Shown here one piece after another: positions 15,339 to 24,067 of a DNA stretch of 24,067 bases. The translations under genes and the position numbers were made by a program. The notes beneath the pieces were generated by a model that was given only the letters and a program-made list of their open reading frames with translations, ran no database searches and was not told the origin of the DNA. Origin of the DNA: RGIG8597 sp045133795 (lineage in GTDB: Bacteria; Spirochaetota; GWE2-31-10). Position 1 is the stretch's first letter. The number at the start of each line of letters is the position of its first letter. Location: NCBI GenBank assembly GCA_045133795.1, contig JBGUUT010000125.1, positions 1 to 24,067 on the forward strand, given 5' to 3'.

Positions 15339-15386
15339 AAAGTGTATTTAAAGGATTGATAAAAGTCTTTTAAATACACTTTTTTT
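15339..15386 (+). terminator. Intrinsic terminator of tex
   Basis: A 17-bp stem pairs 15339-15355 with 15366-15382 (outer 14 bp perfect, AAAGTGTATTTAAA arm), with a 10-nt loop, followed by T residues to 15386. It lies between the convergent tex and galactanase genes. On the minus strand only a short T-run ends the stem before A residues, so termination of the galactanase transcript here would be less efficient. Confidence 0.85.
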
Positions 15387-15387
15387 A

Positions 15388-16461
15388 TTATTTAAACTGT
15401 GAAAAAACATCGCCGGTGCCGTTGTAGTTACACTTAAAATCAAACCAAGTTGTATTCTCCAACGCAGACGGAAAGTTTGGAGTAGAAACAGCTGTAGGTT
15501 CCCACCAAAAAATGCCGATTCCGCCGGAAGTCGTAACAATATTGCATAAATCACTAAGATATTGTTTTTGTCCGTCAGGCGTTGCCGGGTATTTACTTAT
15601 AAGTTGTGATGATGTTCCCGCAATATTATTGCAGTTGTCGTTCCATTTCAGTGTCCACATATAAGATGTTTCAACAATACAAATATCTTTGTTAAATCGT
15701 TTTTTTAGATTGTTTATATTTTTGCCTATTTTAGATAAATCTTTACCGTTCCAATATGGATAATATGAAAGTCCGATAATGTCATAATCGATATTGTGAT
15801 TTTTTATCATATTGAAGAACCAATTTGATAATGAAGTGTTATCGCCTCTGTCAATGTGTAACATTATTTTTGTTTGGGGAGAAAGGCTGCGAATTACGGA
15901 TGAAGCTTTTTTTAAGAGTATGCCAAAGTTTTGAACTCCTTGCGGATTATCAGTCTTTCCGTGAGGCCAAAGCATGCCGTTTGTAATTTCATTGCCGATT
16001 TGAATCATATCAGGTGGACATTTTACAGCATTAAATTCTGATATAACTTCTGAAGTGTATGTTTCGAAAGCGTTACAAAGTTCGCTAAAATCATGATTTT
16101 CCCAAGATTTAGGAATTGTTTGATTTGACGGGTCAGCCCAAGTGTCGCTGTAATGAATATCAAGTAAAAATTTAAAGCCGTATTTTTTTATTTTTTGTGC
16201 GGTAATTAAAGTATTTTCGAGGTTATTCCAATTATCCCTCGGGCCGTGCCAAAGCCTTAAGCGAATCCAATTTACGCCGGCTTCATTTAATATTTGCATT
16301 ATAGGAACTTCTTTATTGTTTTTTTGAAAAGTAACGCCACATTTTTCTTGTTGTGCAAGGTATGAAATATCGACACCGCAGATTTTTGGTTTTGATGATT
16401 GGCTGAATATTTTACCGTTTGTCATTAGTGTTATTATTAATAAAATGACTTTGTAGTTCAC
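15388..16461 (-). CDS. Secreted GH53 endo-beta-1,4-galactanase
   Basis: Glycoside hydrolase family 53 enzyme, which cuts beta-1,4-galactan side chains of pectin. 357 residues. A hydrophobic N-terminus (YKVILLIITLM) followed by a small-residue region near residue 20 looks like a signal peptide. Seen: the acid/base Glu158 in IQIGNEITNG and the nucleophile Glu264 in CIVETSY, with WIRLRLWHGPRDNW and the C-terminal FWWEP typical of the family. The start codon is GTG, 5 nt after the stop of the HD-GYP gene and without a good SD, so translation probably depends on coupling. An ATG at residue 13 would destroy the signal peptide. It suggests a plant-polysaccharide-degrading lifestyle. Confidence 0.9.
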   Translation of the reverse strand: MNYKVILLIITLMTNGKIFSQSSKPKICGVDISYLAQQEKCGVTFQKNNKEVPIMQILNEAGVNWIRLRLWHGPRDNWNNLENTLITAQKIKKYGFKFLLDIHYSDTWADPSNQTIPKSWENHDFSELCNAFETYTSEVISEFNAVKCPPDMIQIGNEITNGMLWPHGKTDNPQGVQNFGILLKKASSVIRSLSPQTKIMLHIDRGDNTSLSNWFFNMIKNHNIDYDIIGLSYYPYWNGKDLSKIGKNINNLKKRFNKDICIVETSYMWTLKWNDNCNNIAGTSSQLISKYPATPDGQKQYLSDLCNIVTTSGGIGIFWWEPTAVSTPNFPSALENTTWFDFKCNYNGTGDVFSQFK

Positions 16462-16466
16462 GATTG

Positions 16467-18287
16467 TTAATTTTCTTTATTAGGGAAAACATCCGCAAAT
16501 CGTTGATGGTTTTCTATGAATATATCGGTAAGAACCGGGTCAAAAGCTGTACCTTTTTGTGAAACGATAATATCAAAGGCTTCTTTATGAGTAAAAGCCG
16601 GTTTATAAGAACGTGCAATACGTAATGCATCGTAAACGTCGGCAATTGTTAAAATTCGGGCAGCTAAAGGAATTTCAAAACCTTTTTTTCCTGTAGGATA
16701 TCCGGAACCGTTCCATTTTTCATGATGATTTCCGGCAAGTTTTGAAGCTAATTTTAAAAACGAGTGATGCCCGCAAGCTTTTAGAATAGAAGAAAACTTT
16801 TCTTCACCGTAAACTGTATGATTTTTCATTATAGTGAATTCTTCATCTGTAAGTTTGCTCGGATTCTTTAAAATAGAGTCGTCAATTCCGATTTTTCCTA
16901 AATCATGAAGTGAAGCACTGTATAATAAATCACGAATGTATTCTTTGCTGATTAAGAAATAATCAGAAGCCGCCGGTAAATCGTTTTTTTGGATTAATTC
17001 ATCCAATGTGTGATTTTCTTTTTTATCAAGAAGTATGGTTGCCAATATTTGTGTATAAACAGAAACTCTATCTTGATGTGAAGCTGTGTTTGAATCTCGC
17101 AGATAAGAAACTTGTTGTAATGTAACAAGAAGATTTTGCTGGAAATCTTGAAAAGAATGTTCATTTAGAAGCAAAATCTCACACATTTTATTAACAGAGT
17201 CTAAAAACATTTTTATAACGAAGTTTAGAGAACCGTTTTTTTCGTAAATTTCAGCAATCGGGTCAGAAATAATTAAATGTCCTATACAAGTTTGCTGAGT
17301 TTTCTTAATTTGGAGCATATTGTTTCTAAACTCCGTCGGTAAATTACCTAAAGAATTACTGATTTCATTAATAGGGCGATTCGACATATATTGTTTTTCT
17401 AATAAATCAGCTTCGCTTTCATAACCTAAAGCTCGCAATTGAAATATTAATTTTTCAGTTCTGGTATTATTATTTTCTTGGATAAAGATTGAACTTATAA
17501 AATATTCTTTATCGCTGAATGAAATCTGTTGAAATCTATTTTCACTGTTATTTTGAGGTTTGCAGAGTTTTAATAACGGAGATATAAAATTTTTTCTGTA
17601 TGATTCTGCATTTGCAAGATAATCATTAAAAGACTCTTGTAAAGTCAAACATGTTTCCATTGATGAAATATCATGAAGTGTTTTCCAGAATTTACAATAT
17701 CTGTTTATTTTCTCTTGATGTTCCAAAAGACACTTTCTGAAAGCAACTTTAATTTCACTGAAGTTACTGTCATCTAAAATGTCGTTATATGTTTCTATAA
17801 ATGAATTAAGAATTTGCGGTTCCATATTGCAATATGCAAGAACTTTTCTGATATGATTTGCAAATGAAATATCATCACTGTAAATCGTATCAATTAAATT
17901 GTCTATCTCTGTAACAACAATTATTTTGGAAAAATAATTTGTTTTAAGATAGTCGTTTATCATTTTCTTAATTTTTTCATGTAAGAACAGTTCTATTTTA
18001 GAATTATTTAAAATATTATTTTCGATTTGTCCTAAGAAAGAAAGCATATATTCGGTGATGACTTTTTTAGTGGAAGTTTCTACGTTTTTTTGTTTAAAAC
18101 TCTCCATTTCCGTAGTAAGCCCGATTAATTCCATAGAGACTTCGTTTAGAATATCTATTACAACATCTTCCCCGTTTTCGAAATCTACGGCTCCCATCAG
18201 TGTACTTAATAATGAAAGAATATCGGTACTTGTTTTACCGGAATTATTGTAATTTTCAAAACCTAGCTTCAGAAGGTCAGTATTCAT
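16467..18287 (-). CDS. HD-GYP domain protein, putative c-di-GMP phosphodiesterase
   Basis: The ATG at 18287 has GGAG 5 nt upstream and is preferred over a GTG six bases earlier, giving 606 residues. The first about 390 are predicted helical, without a sensor domain I can name and without membrane segments. The C-terminal third is an HD-GYP domain: His404 (SHQDRVSVY), His461-Asp462 in LHDLGKIGI, HHEKWNGSGYP (521-531), IADVYDAL and GTAFDP. The metal ligands and the GYP motif are intact, so hydrolysis of cyclic di-GMP is likely though not proven. It is the first gene of a two-gene unit with the galactanase. A -10-like TATACT (complement of 18316-18321) lies just after an upstream terminator. Confidence 0.9.
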   Translation of the reverse strand: MNTDLLKLGFENYNNSGKTSTDILSLLSTLMGAVDFENGEDVVIDILNEVSMELIGLTTEMESFKQKNVETSTKKVITEYMLSFLGQIENNILNNSKIELFLHEKIKKMINDYLKTNYFSKIIVVTEIDNLIDTIYSDDISFANHIRKVLAYCNMEPQILNSFIETYNDILDDSNFSEIKVAFRKCLLEHQEKINRYCKFWKTLHDISSMETCLTLQESFNDYLANAESYRKNFISPLLKLCKPQNNSENRFQQISFSDKEYFISSIFIQENNNTRTEKLIFQLRALGYESEADLLEKQYMSNRPINEISNSLGNLPTEFRNNMLQIKKTQQTCIGHLIISDPIAEIYEKNGSLNFVIKMFLDSVNKMCEILLLNEHSFQDFQQNLLVTLQQVSYLRDSNTASHQDRVSVYTQILATILLDKKENHTLDELIQKNDLPAASDYFLISKEYIRDLLYSASLHDLGKIGIDDSILKNPSKLTDEEFTIMKNHTVYGEEKFSSILKACGHHSFLKLASKLAGNHHEKWNGSGYPTGKKGFEIPLAARILTIADVYDALRIARSYKPAFTHKEAFDIIVSQKGTAFDPVLTDIFIENHQRFADVFPNKEN

Positions 18288-18322
18288 AGACACTCCAAAA
18301 ATTAATAAGGTAGTAAGTATAC

Positions 18323-18352
18323 AAAAAAAATCATAACATGGTTTGATTTTTT
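18323..18352 (-). terminator. Candidate terminator after the deacetylase gene
   Basis: On the minus strand, AAAAAATCA pairs with TGATTTTTT (18344-18352 with 18325-18333) and a T-rich run follows. An inner AAC/GTT may extend the stem past one bulged A. The stem is almost all A-T, so strength is doubtful. It would separate the deacetylase unit from the HD-GYP/galactanase unit. Confidence 0.5.
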
Positions 18353-18357
18353 CAATT

Positions 18358-19527
18358 TTATAAAATTAATTCAGATAATGAAACAAATTTTATTCCTAAT
18401 TCACTTTGTTTGTTTCTGTATTTTTCTAAAACAGGATATAGTTTGTCACTTTGAACATGACCGATACCGATACCGTACCCTTGTTTTTTTGCAATTTTGA
18501 TTAATTGTTCCATTGCTTTTTCTGCGTATTCTTCCGTATTTTCATTATCTAAAAAAACATCTCGTTCCATGTATTTGATATTTTTTTCTTTTGCGACTTT
18601 ATACGAAACTGAAGCCGGCGTTGTTTTAGAATCTAACCAGAAAATATGTCGATTTTTTGCAAAATCTAATATTGTATTGATAACTCTAAAATCTTTGACG
18701 GCACGAGACCCCATGTGATTATTCATTCCGATGGCATTAGGGTAGTGATTGAAAAAGACTTTTAATTTCTCGGTAATCTCTTGATTACTCATGGAAACAA
18801 GAATGGCTTGCTTTTCGACAAAATCCGCACCTTTTTCCGGTTCCATCGGAATGTGAAGTATAACATCCATTCCGGCATTGTTGATTTTTTTATAATGCTC
18901 GTAACTATTGGGTAAATCCGGAATAAGTGCAAATGTAAGCGGAAGTTGTGATTGATAAAAAATGTCGGCAGATTGATAGTTATAACCGGCATCATCCAGT
19001 ACAATTGCAATTTTTGTAGAATGTTTTTTTCTTACAACGGAAACTTTTTCTTGTACGATATTTTTTATTTGATTATCTGTTTTTTCTTGAGGTTGCGATT
19101 TTATATTACTTAAGTTTAAATCGGGGGATTTATCTAGCCATCTCAGGCATATTGTTCCTATATGTTTGAATTGAGAAGTTCCTCTAAAAAATTCTAAGAA
19201 GCATTTTTCCTTTTTTATAATGAATATAGTTTCTAAACCGTAATTTTTTAGGAAATATTCATACGTTATGTCTTGCAGTTCTTTATTTGGCTTCCCGTTT
19301 AATGTTAATAAAATTGCATCGTCTTCTTCATTGATTGCTGTCGGTGTATATAATTTTATAATTTCCTTTTTTACAAAAGAAGATATTTGATGAGGGACTA
19401 TAACCGTACAGTAGAGACAAATACCTAAAAATACGACAAAAGATATCGCAAAAAGGGAAAAAATTATACGACCGATGACGGTGTTGTTTAAGATTTCAGA
19501 TTGTTCGCCGGAATTAATCAATTTCAT
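18358..19527 (-). CDS. Divergent polysaccharide deacetylase family protein (YibQ-like)
   Basis: 389 residues. One membrane segment at about residues 20-42 would place the rest outside the cytoplasmic membrane. After a poorly conserved, Lys/Gln-rich linker (about 130-170) comes the divergent polysaccharide deacetylase domain: AIVLDDAGYN (Asp178, Asp179), LHIPMEP (His225), GMNNHMGSR (His271) and GIGIGHV (His357). Members of this family are metal-binding NodB-fold proteins of the envelope whose substrate is mostly unknown. A purine-rich GGAAGG lies just before the ATG, and the start overlaps the end of the CHASE2 gene by 14 nt, so the two are likely coupled. Confidence 0.88.
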   Translation of the reverse strand: MKLINSGEQSEILNNTVIGRIIFSLFAISFVVFLGICLYCTVIVPHQISSFVKKEIIKLYTPTAINEEDDAILLTLNGKPNKELQDITYEYFLKNYGLETIFIIKKEKCFLEFFRGTSQFKHIGTICLRWLDKSPDLNLSNIKSQPQEKTDNQIKNIVQEKVSVVRKKHSTKIAIVLDDAGYNYQSADIFYQSQLPLTFALIPDLPNSYEHYKKINNAGMDVILHIPMEPEKGADFVEKQAILVSMSNQEITEKLKVFFNHYPNAIGMNNHMGSRAVKDFRVINTILDFAKNRHIFWLDSKTTPASVSYKVAKEKNIKYMERDVFLDNENTEEYAEKAMEQLIKIAKKQGYGIGIGHVQSDKLYPVLEKYRNKQSELGIKFVSLSELIL

Positions 19528-21523
19528 AAATACCTTCCCAATTTTCTTTAGGTGAAGTAATGATAAACTTTTTACAACGTTGCAAATAAATTGCAGACGG
19601 AATGTCCGTTTTTTCTATTTTTAAACATGTAGAAAAATATTCTGCAGCTTCTTTCCATTTTTGTTGTTCAAATAATTTTAATCCGGTATGGAAAAAGCCT
19701 ATTAAACTTTCTTTTTGTTTAAATTCTTCTTCTGAAATAACTTCAAAAAGCCGTTCGGAAAAAGGAATATTCTTGATTTTTACTCTGTCTAACTGTCTTA
19801 CCGGAAGTTTTATATCACCGTTATCTGTAATCGCTTTTAGCATACTTGCAGATATTACATTTTTTATACCGAACTTTTCTGCGAATCTAATCATTTTGGC
19901 GGTAATATTTTGTGAATTACCTAATGGCTTATATTCGAGATATGATTTATTTTTATTATAAATGTGTTTTGTATAACCAAAATATTCATTGTTATAATGT
20001 AATGCGATAGTTAAATGTTTTCCAAAAGCTCTTTGGTTTAATTGTTTTAATGTGTTTACGGCATTGAAAATGTATTGTCTTTCGCTGAAGATTTCAGAAT
20101 AATAACCGCAAAGAACTTCATTGGTAATTCCGTCATTTTTTTGGATAATATTTTCTATATTATTTGCAATGTTATTTTTGTGAATTAAAAATTCTTCTGA
20201 GTCAGTATTATTTGACGAAAGATTTGAGATTTTACATTGTATAAATGTTGCTTTTATTCGTTTTGAAGATAAATCAGTTTTTTTGTCGGTTATATCTTGT
20301 GCTATTTTTCTTTGCAAAGAATTTGAAGCTGAATATTTGAATATTTTAAAAACTTCGAATCTACAAAGTGTAAAAAAACATACTAATGTAATCATTCCGC
20401 AAATAAAACCGCTTATTGCTCCGAGTAAGCAGCCGGCAAGTGGGTAATTTAGACACCAAAAATTGGCTGTAAAAAAATAGAGTATGATGTTTCCGAATAA
20501 ACAAGTACAAAGTACTAAAAATGCCGGCAGATAAGATTTAATCCAAATTGTTAAAAAGAATATAATGATAAGCATCATTAACGATAAAATTAAAGAAATA
20601 TAAGACGGCAAAAAAATCATGGAATCTGATTTTTCCAATAACTGTAATTGCCCCAATACCGTAGAAATCCATTTGTAATTACCGGATTCTGAATATTTGT
20701 AATTTGTTCCGGTGATAAAAACAAAAGCATCGGATACGTCAACTTTCTCTTTATCTTTTGCAGAAAACATTTCAGCTTTTTTATGCGGAATAAAACCTTT
20801 TTTAAAAGCGAAACGAGCTTGAGAATCATAATAGAAAGTTTTGTCGTTAATCAAAATTTTGCCGTCTTCAAAACGCAAATCAGAAAGTTTTAAATCGTAT
20901 TTCGCTGCATATAATGCAAAAGGCAAGGTGATTACGTATTTTTTATCTAATCTGAATAAAAAATCTTGCATGGTTCCGGTATTTTGTGTGAACGGGCAAA
21001 AATGAAGTTTTTTTGCATATAATAAGTTCGGAACTGGTTGATTTTTTGCAGTAAACGAAAGCGGAAAATGATTTCTCATTGAAAAAAGCGAGTTGATATT
21101 GGTATCGCTGTTGTGAGATATCAGGGATTTTGCATTATCCCAGCATAATGTTTCAATGAAAAGTTCCGGGTTTTCAGAGAATAAATTATTGATTTCATCT
21201 ATTTTATTGTATTTTGAAATCAAAGCAGAATTACTTTCTATAATAATTCTTTTTGCTCCGGACTTCTTAAAATAAAGAAGTAGGTCTAAAAAGTTTTCGC
21301 TGTCTATCGGTTTTTCTATATTGCAGATAAAACTTTTTTGTGCTGATTTTCGAATTTCTTTTTGAGCTTCGGAATAAGAAAAATAATTTTTGTCGGAAAC
21401 TGTATGCATGAACTGAAAAAAGTTGTTGTTTGTATAATTGGTTTTATATAAATAAGTTACAGATAATGCAATGATTATTGCCGGGATAATGGAAATGATT
21501 TTTATTATATTTTTTTGTTTCAT
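19514..21523 (-). CDS. CHASE2-type membrane protein with degenerate adenylate-cyclase domain and TPR tail
   Basis: 669 residues. A membrane segment (about 6-25), an extracytoplasmic CHASE2-like sensor (about 40-300), three more membrane segments (about 303-326, 331-353, 360-385), a class III cyclase-like domain (about 422-597), and a TPR-like helical pair ending in an NWEGIYEID tail. The architecture and tail are those of CHASE2 adenylate cyclases common in spirochaetes. Both metal-binding aspartates appear lost: the FSDI-like position reads QCKI (Lys431) and the IGDAV-like position reads LCGYY (Gly473). The transition-state Asn persists (NITAK) but Arg is Lys. I infer a pseudo-cyclase acting as a sensor or scaffold. 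It overlaps the deacetylase gene by 14 nt and is divergent from ugd. Confidence 0.8.
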   Translation of the reverse strand: MKQKNIIKIISIIPAIIIALSVTYLYKTNYTNNNFFQFMHTVSDKNYFSYSEAQKEIRKSAQKSFICNIEKPIDSENFLDLLLYFKKSGAKRIIIESNSALISKYNKIDEINNLFSENPELFIETLCWDNAKSLISHNSDTNINSLFSMRNHFPLSFTAKNQPVPNLLYAKKLHFCPFTQNTGTMQDFLFRLDKKYVITLPFALYAAKYDLKLSDLRFEDGKILINDKTFYYDSQARFAFKKGFIPHKKAEMFSAKDKEKVDVSDAFVFITGTNYKYSESGNYKWISTVLGQLQLLEKSDSMIFLPSYISLILSLMMLIIIFFLTIWIKSYLPAFLVLCTCLFGNIILYFFTANFWCLNYPLAGCLLGAISGFICGMITLVCFFTLCRFEVFKIFKYSASNSLQRKIAQDITDKKTDLSSKRIKATFIQCKISNLSSNNTDSEEFLIHKNNIANNIENIIQKNDGITNEVLCGYYSEIFSERQYIFNAVNTLKQLNQRAFGKHLTIALHYNNEYFGYTKHIYNKNKSYLEYKPLGNSQNITAKMIRFAEKFGIKNVISASMLKAITDNGDIKLPVRQLDRVKIKNIPFSERLFEVISEEEFKQKESLIGFFHTGLKLFEQQKWKEAAEYFSTCLKIEKTDIPSAIYLQRCKKFIITSPKENWEGIYEID

Positions 21524-21644
21524 TTTATTAACTCGTGAAAATTATTTTTAACTCGGCTGTTTTATGAATAATTTCGTTTTGTGAATACTAAAAATTAAAT
21601 TTTAAAAACAAAGAAATATATTAGATTTCTTTATAGAGAAAGGT

Positions 21645-21674
21645 TTGTCATTAGTATTGTAATTATGATATAAC
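21645..21674 (+). promoter_or_regulatory. Candidate ugd promoter
   Basis: TTGTCA at 21645-21650 and TATAAC at 21669-21674 with an 18-nt spacer, in the 183-nt divergent gap between the CHASE2 gene and ugd. The transcript would start about 25 nt before the ATG. The same -35 sequence precedes the aspartyl-tRNA synthetase gene. Confidence 0.5.
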
Positions 21675-21706
21675 ACGTAATATTTTTACAAAGCAGGAGT
21701 ATATAG

Positions 21707-22873
21707 ATGAAAATTGCTGTAGCCGGAACCGGATATGTAGGATTGGCAAATGCTGTTTTATTTGCTGTAAACAATGAAGTAACTGCATTTGATATTGATA
21801 AAAAACGTATTGAACTGTTAGAAAAAAAGATTTCTCCCATTAAAGATAAAGAAATAGAAACTTATTTGGCTGAAAAAGATTTGAATTTACAATTTTATTC
21901 AGATGCTGAATTAGCGTACAAGGATGCAGAGTTTATTTTAGTGGCAACACCGACAAATTATGATACGGAAAAAAATTATTTTGATACATCTTCGGTAGAA
22001 TCTGTGATTGCTCAGGTTAAGCAGATTAATCCTAAAGCAACGATTATAATAAAATCTACTATTCCGGTTGGTTTTACGGAAAGAATGAAAAAAGAATTTC
22101 CGGATTTAAAAATTATATTTTCTCCGGAGTTTCTACGCGAGGGGAAAGCTTTGTACGATAATCTTTATCCGTCACGAATTATTGTGGGAGATACATCGGA
22201 AGAAGCACATATATTTGCAAAACTTCTTGTGGAAGGGGCTGTTAAAAAAGATGTTAAAGTTTTGTTTATGCAACCTACGGAAGCAGAAGCTGTTAAATTA
22301 TTTTCAAATACTTATTTAGCTTTACGTGTAGCATATTTTAATGAGCTTGATACTTATGCAGAATTGCGAGGATTGGACTCTCGTTCGATAATTGAAGGTG
22401 TTTGTGAAGACCCGAGAATCGGTGGAGGTTATAACAATCCGTCATTCGGATACGGCGGTTATTGTTTACCTAAAGATACAAAGCAGCTACGTGCAAATTA
22501 TGACCAAGTACCTGAAAATCTCATTTCGGCAATTGTCGAATCTAATACAACTCGTAAAGACCATATCGCTTCTATGATTTTGCAAAAAAATCCGAAAGTT
22601 GTGGGAATCTTTCGTTTGACAATGAAAGCCGGAAGTGACAATTTCCGATCATCGGCAATTCAAGGTATCATGAAACGTATTAAGGCTAAAGGTGTAGAAG
22701 TTGTTGTTTATGAACCGACTTTGCAAGATACAGAATTTTTCCATTCTCGTGTAATTAAAGATTTGAATGAGTTTAAGAAAGTTTCAGATGTAATTGTTTG
22801 CAACAGAAAGACTGATTTATTGGATGATTGTGAGGATAAGGTTTATACCAGAGATTTGTTTTGTGAAAATTAA
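21707..22873 (+). CDS. ugd: UDP-glucose 6-dehydrogenase (nucleotide-sugar dehydrogenase)
   Basis: Oxidises UDP-glucose to UDP-glucuronate with two NAD+, feeding capsule, exopolysaccharide or glycolipid synthesis. 388 residues, the short form of the family. Rossmann GTGYVG at residues 7-12, ATPTNYD, KSTIPVGFT, FSPEFLREG and the catalytic Cys253 in GGYCLPKDTKQL. GGAG at 21696-21699 lies 7 nt before the ATG. It stands alone, with no clear terminator before the next gene. The specificity for UDP-glucose over UDP-ManNAc-type sugars rests on overall resemblance and the short length. Confidence 0.92.
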   Translation: MKIAVAGTGYVGLANAVLFAVNNEVTAFDIDKKRIELLEKKISPIKDKEIETYLAEKDLNLQFYSDAELAYKDAEFILVATPTNYDTEKNYFDTSSVESVIAQVKQINPKATIIIKSTIPVGFTERMKKEFPDLKIIFSPEFLREGKALYDNLYPSRIIVGDTSEEAHIFAKLLVEGAVKKDVKVLFMQPTEAEAVKLFSNTYLALRVAYFNELDTYAELRGLDSRSIIEGVCEDPRIGGGYNNPSFGYGGYCLPKDTKQLRANYDQVPENLISAIVESNTTRKDHIASMILQKNPKVVGIFRLTMKAGSDNFRSSAIQGIMKRIKAKGVEVVVYEPTLQDTEFFHSRVIKDLNEFKKVSDVIVCNRKTDLLDDCEDKVYTRDLFCEN

Positions 22874-22960
22874 TTTGCGTGTTTAGGTGTTTGGTGATTT
22901 CATATTAACTTTTTATTTTATTGCAATGAAAGGTAAAATGTAATGTAAGATAATATAAAA

Positions 22961-22989
22961 TTGTCAAACTTCCAGAAAAAATATATATA
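22961..22989 (+). promoter_or_regulatory. Candidate promoter of the aspartyl-tRNA synthetase gene
   Basis: TTGTCA at 22961-22966 and TATATA at 22984-22989 with a 17-nt spacer, in the 154-nt gap after ugd. GGAG at 23016-23019 then lies 8 nt before the ATG at 23028. Confidence 0.5.
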
Positions 22990-23027
22990 TAGAAAACTTA
23001 GTTTTAAGGACAAATGGAGTTATTATA

Positions 23028-24067
23028 ATGAACGAAATAGCTATTAATGACAGTATTTCCTCTTTTATTGATTGGGATTCACTGTTAGAAAAAGATGTAA
23101 CATTTACCGGTATGGTACAAAATTGCAGAGTTTCAAGTTGGGGCGGTTTTTTAATTTTACGTATGCCTAATTATATAGTTCAATGTGTAATGGACAGAAA
23201 TAATCTTAATGTAAAACCTGAAGATATTCCTGTAGAAGGCAGCGTAAAAGTTTGCGGAACCGTAAAAGCTTCAACTATTAAAGATAAAGCAATTCATCCT
23301 AATAATTGCGAAATTCATGTAAAAAGTATTGAAATATTATCCAAATCATCTTTGGAACAATTACCTGTTGATACAACAAAAAAAGAATTGAATGTTAATA
23401 TTCATACAAAATTCGATAAACGTCCGTTGACTTTACGTCATCCTAAAGAACAGGCAATTTTCAGAATCAGTTCTGTAATTTTTAATGAGTTCGGTAATTT
23501 CTTAACTGATAACGGTTTTACAAGAATTTGTTCACCAAAGATTGTAAAAACCGGAGCTGAGGGCGGAGCAAATATTTTCAAACTTGATTATTTTGGCAGA
23601 GATGCATTTTTAGGTCAGTCTCCTCAGTTTTATAAACAAATGATGGTTGGTGTTTTTGGCAGAGTATTTGAGGAAGCTCCGGTATTCAGAGCAGAAAAAC
23701 ACGATACATCTCGTCATTTAAATGAATATATTTCTTTAGATATAGAAATGATGCTTGAAAACGGTTTTATGGATTTAATTCAAGTTGAAACTAAATTATT
23801 GAAGCACATTTTTGAGAAATTAAAAGAAAAGTGCAGCTATGAAATCCAATTGCTCGGCATTGAAATCCCGACAGTTGATAAAATTGTAACGGTAGAATTC
23901 GATGAAGTACATGAAATTGTGTTTAAAGAAACAGGAAAAGATTATCGCGGAGAAAAAGATTTAGCTCCGGAGGAAGAAGCGTTAATCGGTGAATATGCTA
24001 AAAAGAACTGGAACACAGAGTTGGTTTTTGTAACTCATTATCCTACAATCAAAAGACCTTTCTATAC
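23028..24067 (+). CDS. aspS: Aspartyl-tRNA synthetase, archaeal/eukaryotic type (3' end outside window)
   Basis: Charges tRNA with aspartate in the cytoplasm. The frame is open from 23028 to the window end, 346 codons, so roughly 90 residues of an expected 430-440 are missing. An N-terminal OB-fold anticodon-binding domain (about 20-105) is followed by a class II catalytic core: LGQSPQFYKQM, motif 2 with FRAEKHDTSRHLNE (220-233), SLDIEM, and FVTHYPTIKRPFY near the edge. QSPQ and LD-x-EM separate it from asparaginyl-tRNA synthetase. It lacks the large insertion of the bacterial-type enzyme. Such enzymes in bacteria are often non-discriminating and serve tRNA-Asn with GatCAB; the discriminating residues here are ambiguous (Gln where His or Trp is usual), so I leave this open. 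Confidence 0.9.
   Translation, partial: MNEIAINDSISSFIDWDSLLEKDVTFTGMVQNCRVSSWGGFLILRMPNYIVQCVMDRNNLNVKPEDIPVEGSVKVCGTVKASTIKDKAIHPNNCEIHVKSIEILSKSSLEQLPVDTTKKELNVNIHTKFDKRPLTLRHPKEQAIFRISSVIFNEFGNFLTDNGFTRICSPKIVKTGAEGGANIFKLDYFGRDAFLGQSPQFYKQMMVGVFGRVFEEAPVFRAEKHDTSRHLNEYISLDIEMMLENGFMDLIQVETKLLKHIFEKLKEKCSYEIQLLGIEIPTVDKIVTVEFDEVHEIVFKETGKDYRGEKDLAPEEEALIGEYAKKNWNTELVFVTHYPTIKRPFY

Noticed and set aside
19602..19961. 119-codon plus-strand frame inside the CHASE2 gene
   Set aside because: It lies antisense to the TPR and cyclase-like region, whose family features are clear in the minus-strand frame.
23028..24067. Asparaginyl-tRNA synthetase
   Set aside because: The QSPQFYKQM and SLDIEM segments are those of aspartyl-tRNA synthetases, not the asparaginyl enzyme.

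Overview
The window is AT-rich bacterial DNA. Gene content points to a Spirochaete, most likely a gut or rumen Treponema relative: a CHASE2/cyclase-like membrane protein with a C-terminal TPR tail, an archaeal-type aspartyl-tRNA synthetase, an HD-GYP protein and a secreted galactanase. That placement is inference from gene families, not from a marker gene.

Positions 1-9587 form a type I restriction-modification island with an unusual layout. After a 23-bp tandem repeat and an imperfect hairpin come hsdM, a 34-codon ORF, a 930-residue membrane-anchored P-loop NTPase of the KAP/YobI-like kind, hsdS and hsdR. All are on the + strand, with gaps of 0 to 3 nt or overlaps, so they look like one operon. 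Three details stand out. hsdM carries an in-frame run of eight G just after its catalytic NPPF motif, a plausible phase-variation switch. HsdS carries two target-recognition domains that are about 93% identical in protein but differ silently at 49 of 152 codons, predicting a palindromic bipartite target kept by selection. The NTPase gene, sitting where accessory rlo/prrC-type genes are found in other type I loci, is the best candidate for an undescribed anti-phage component.

Positions 9588-9964 hold a possible 35-codon ORF, three palindromic elements built on GTTA/TAAC arms (two share an exact 20-bp sequence), and a clear intrinsic terminator. An ASCH-domain gene follows on the minus strand.

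Positions 10482-13033 are a compact queDECF operon for preQ1, the queuosine precursor, followed by tex (an RNA-binding S1 protein) and its terminator. Base composition is visibly higher in GC here than in the restriction island.

Positions 15388-21523 are all on the minus strand. Transcription runs from a CHASE2 pseudo-cyclase into an overlapping divergent polysaccharide deacetylase, then a terminator, then an HD-GYP protein closely followed by a GH53 galactanase. Divergently from the CHASE2 gene runs ugd (UDP-glucose 6-dehydrogenase), and the window ends inside an archaeal-type aspartyl-tRNA synthetase gene.
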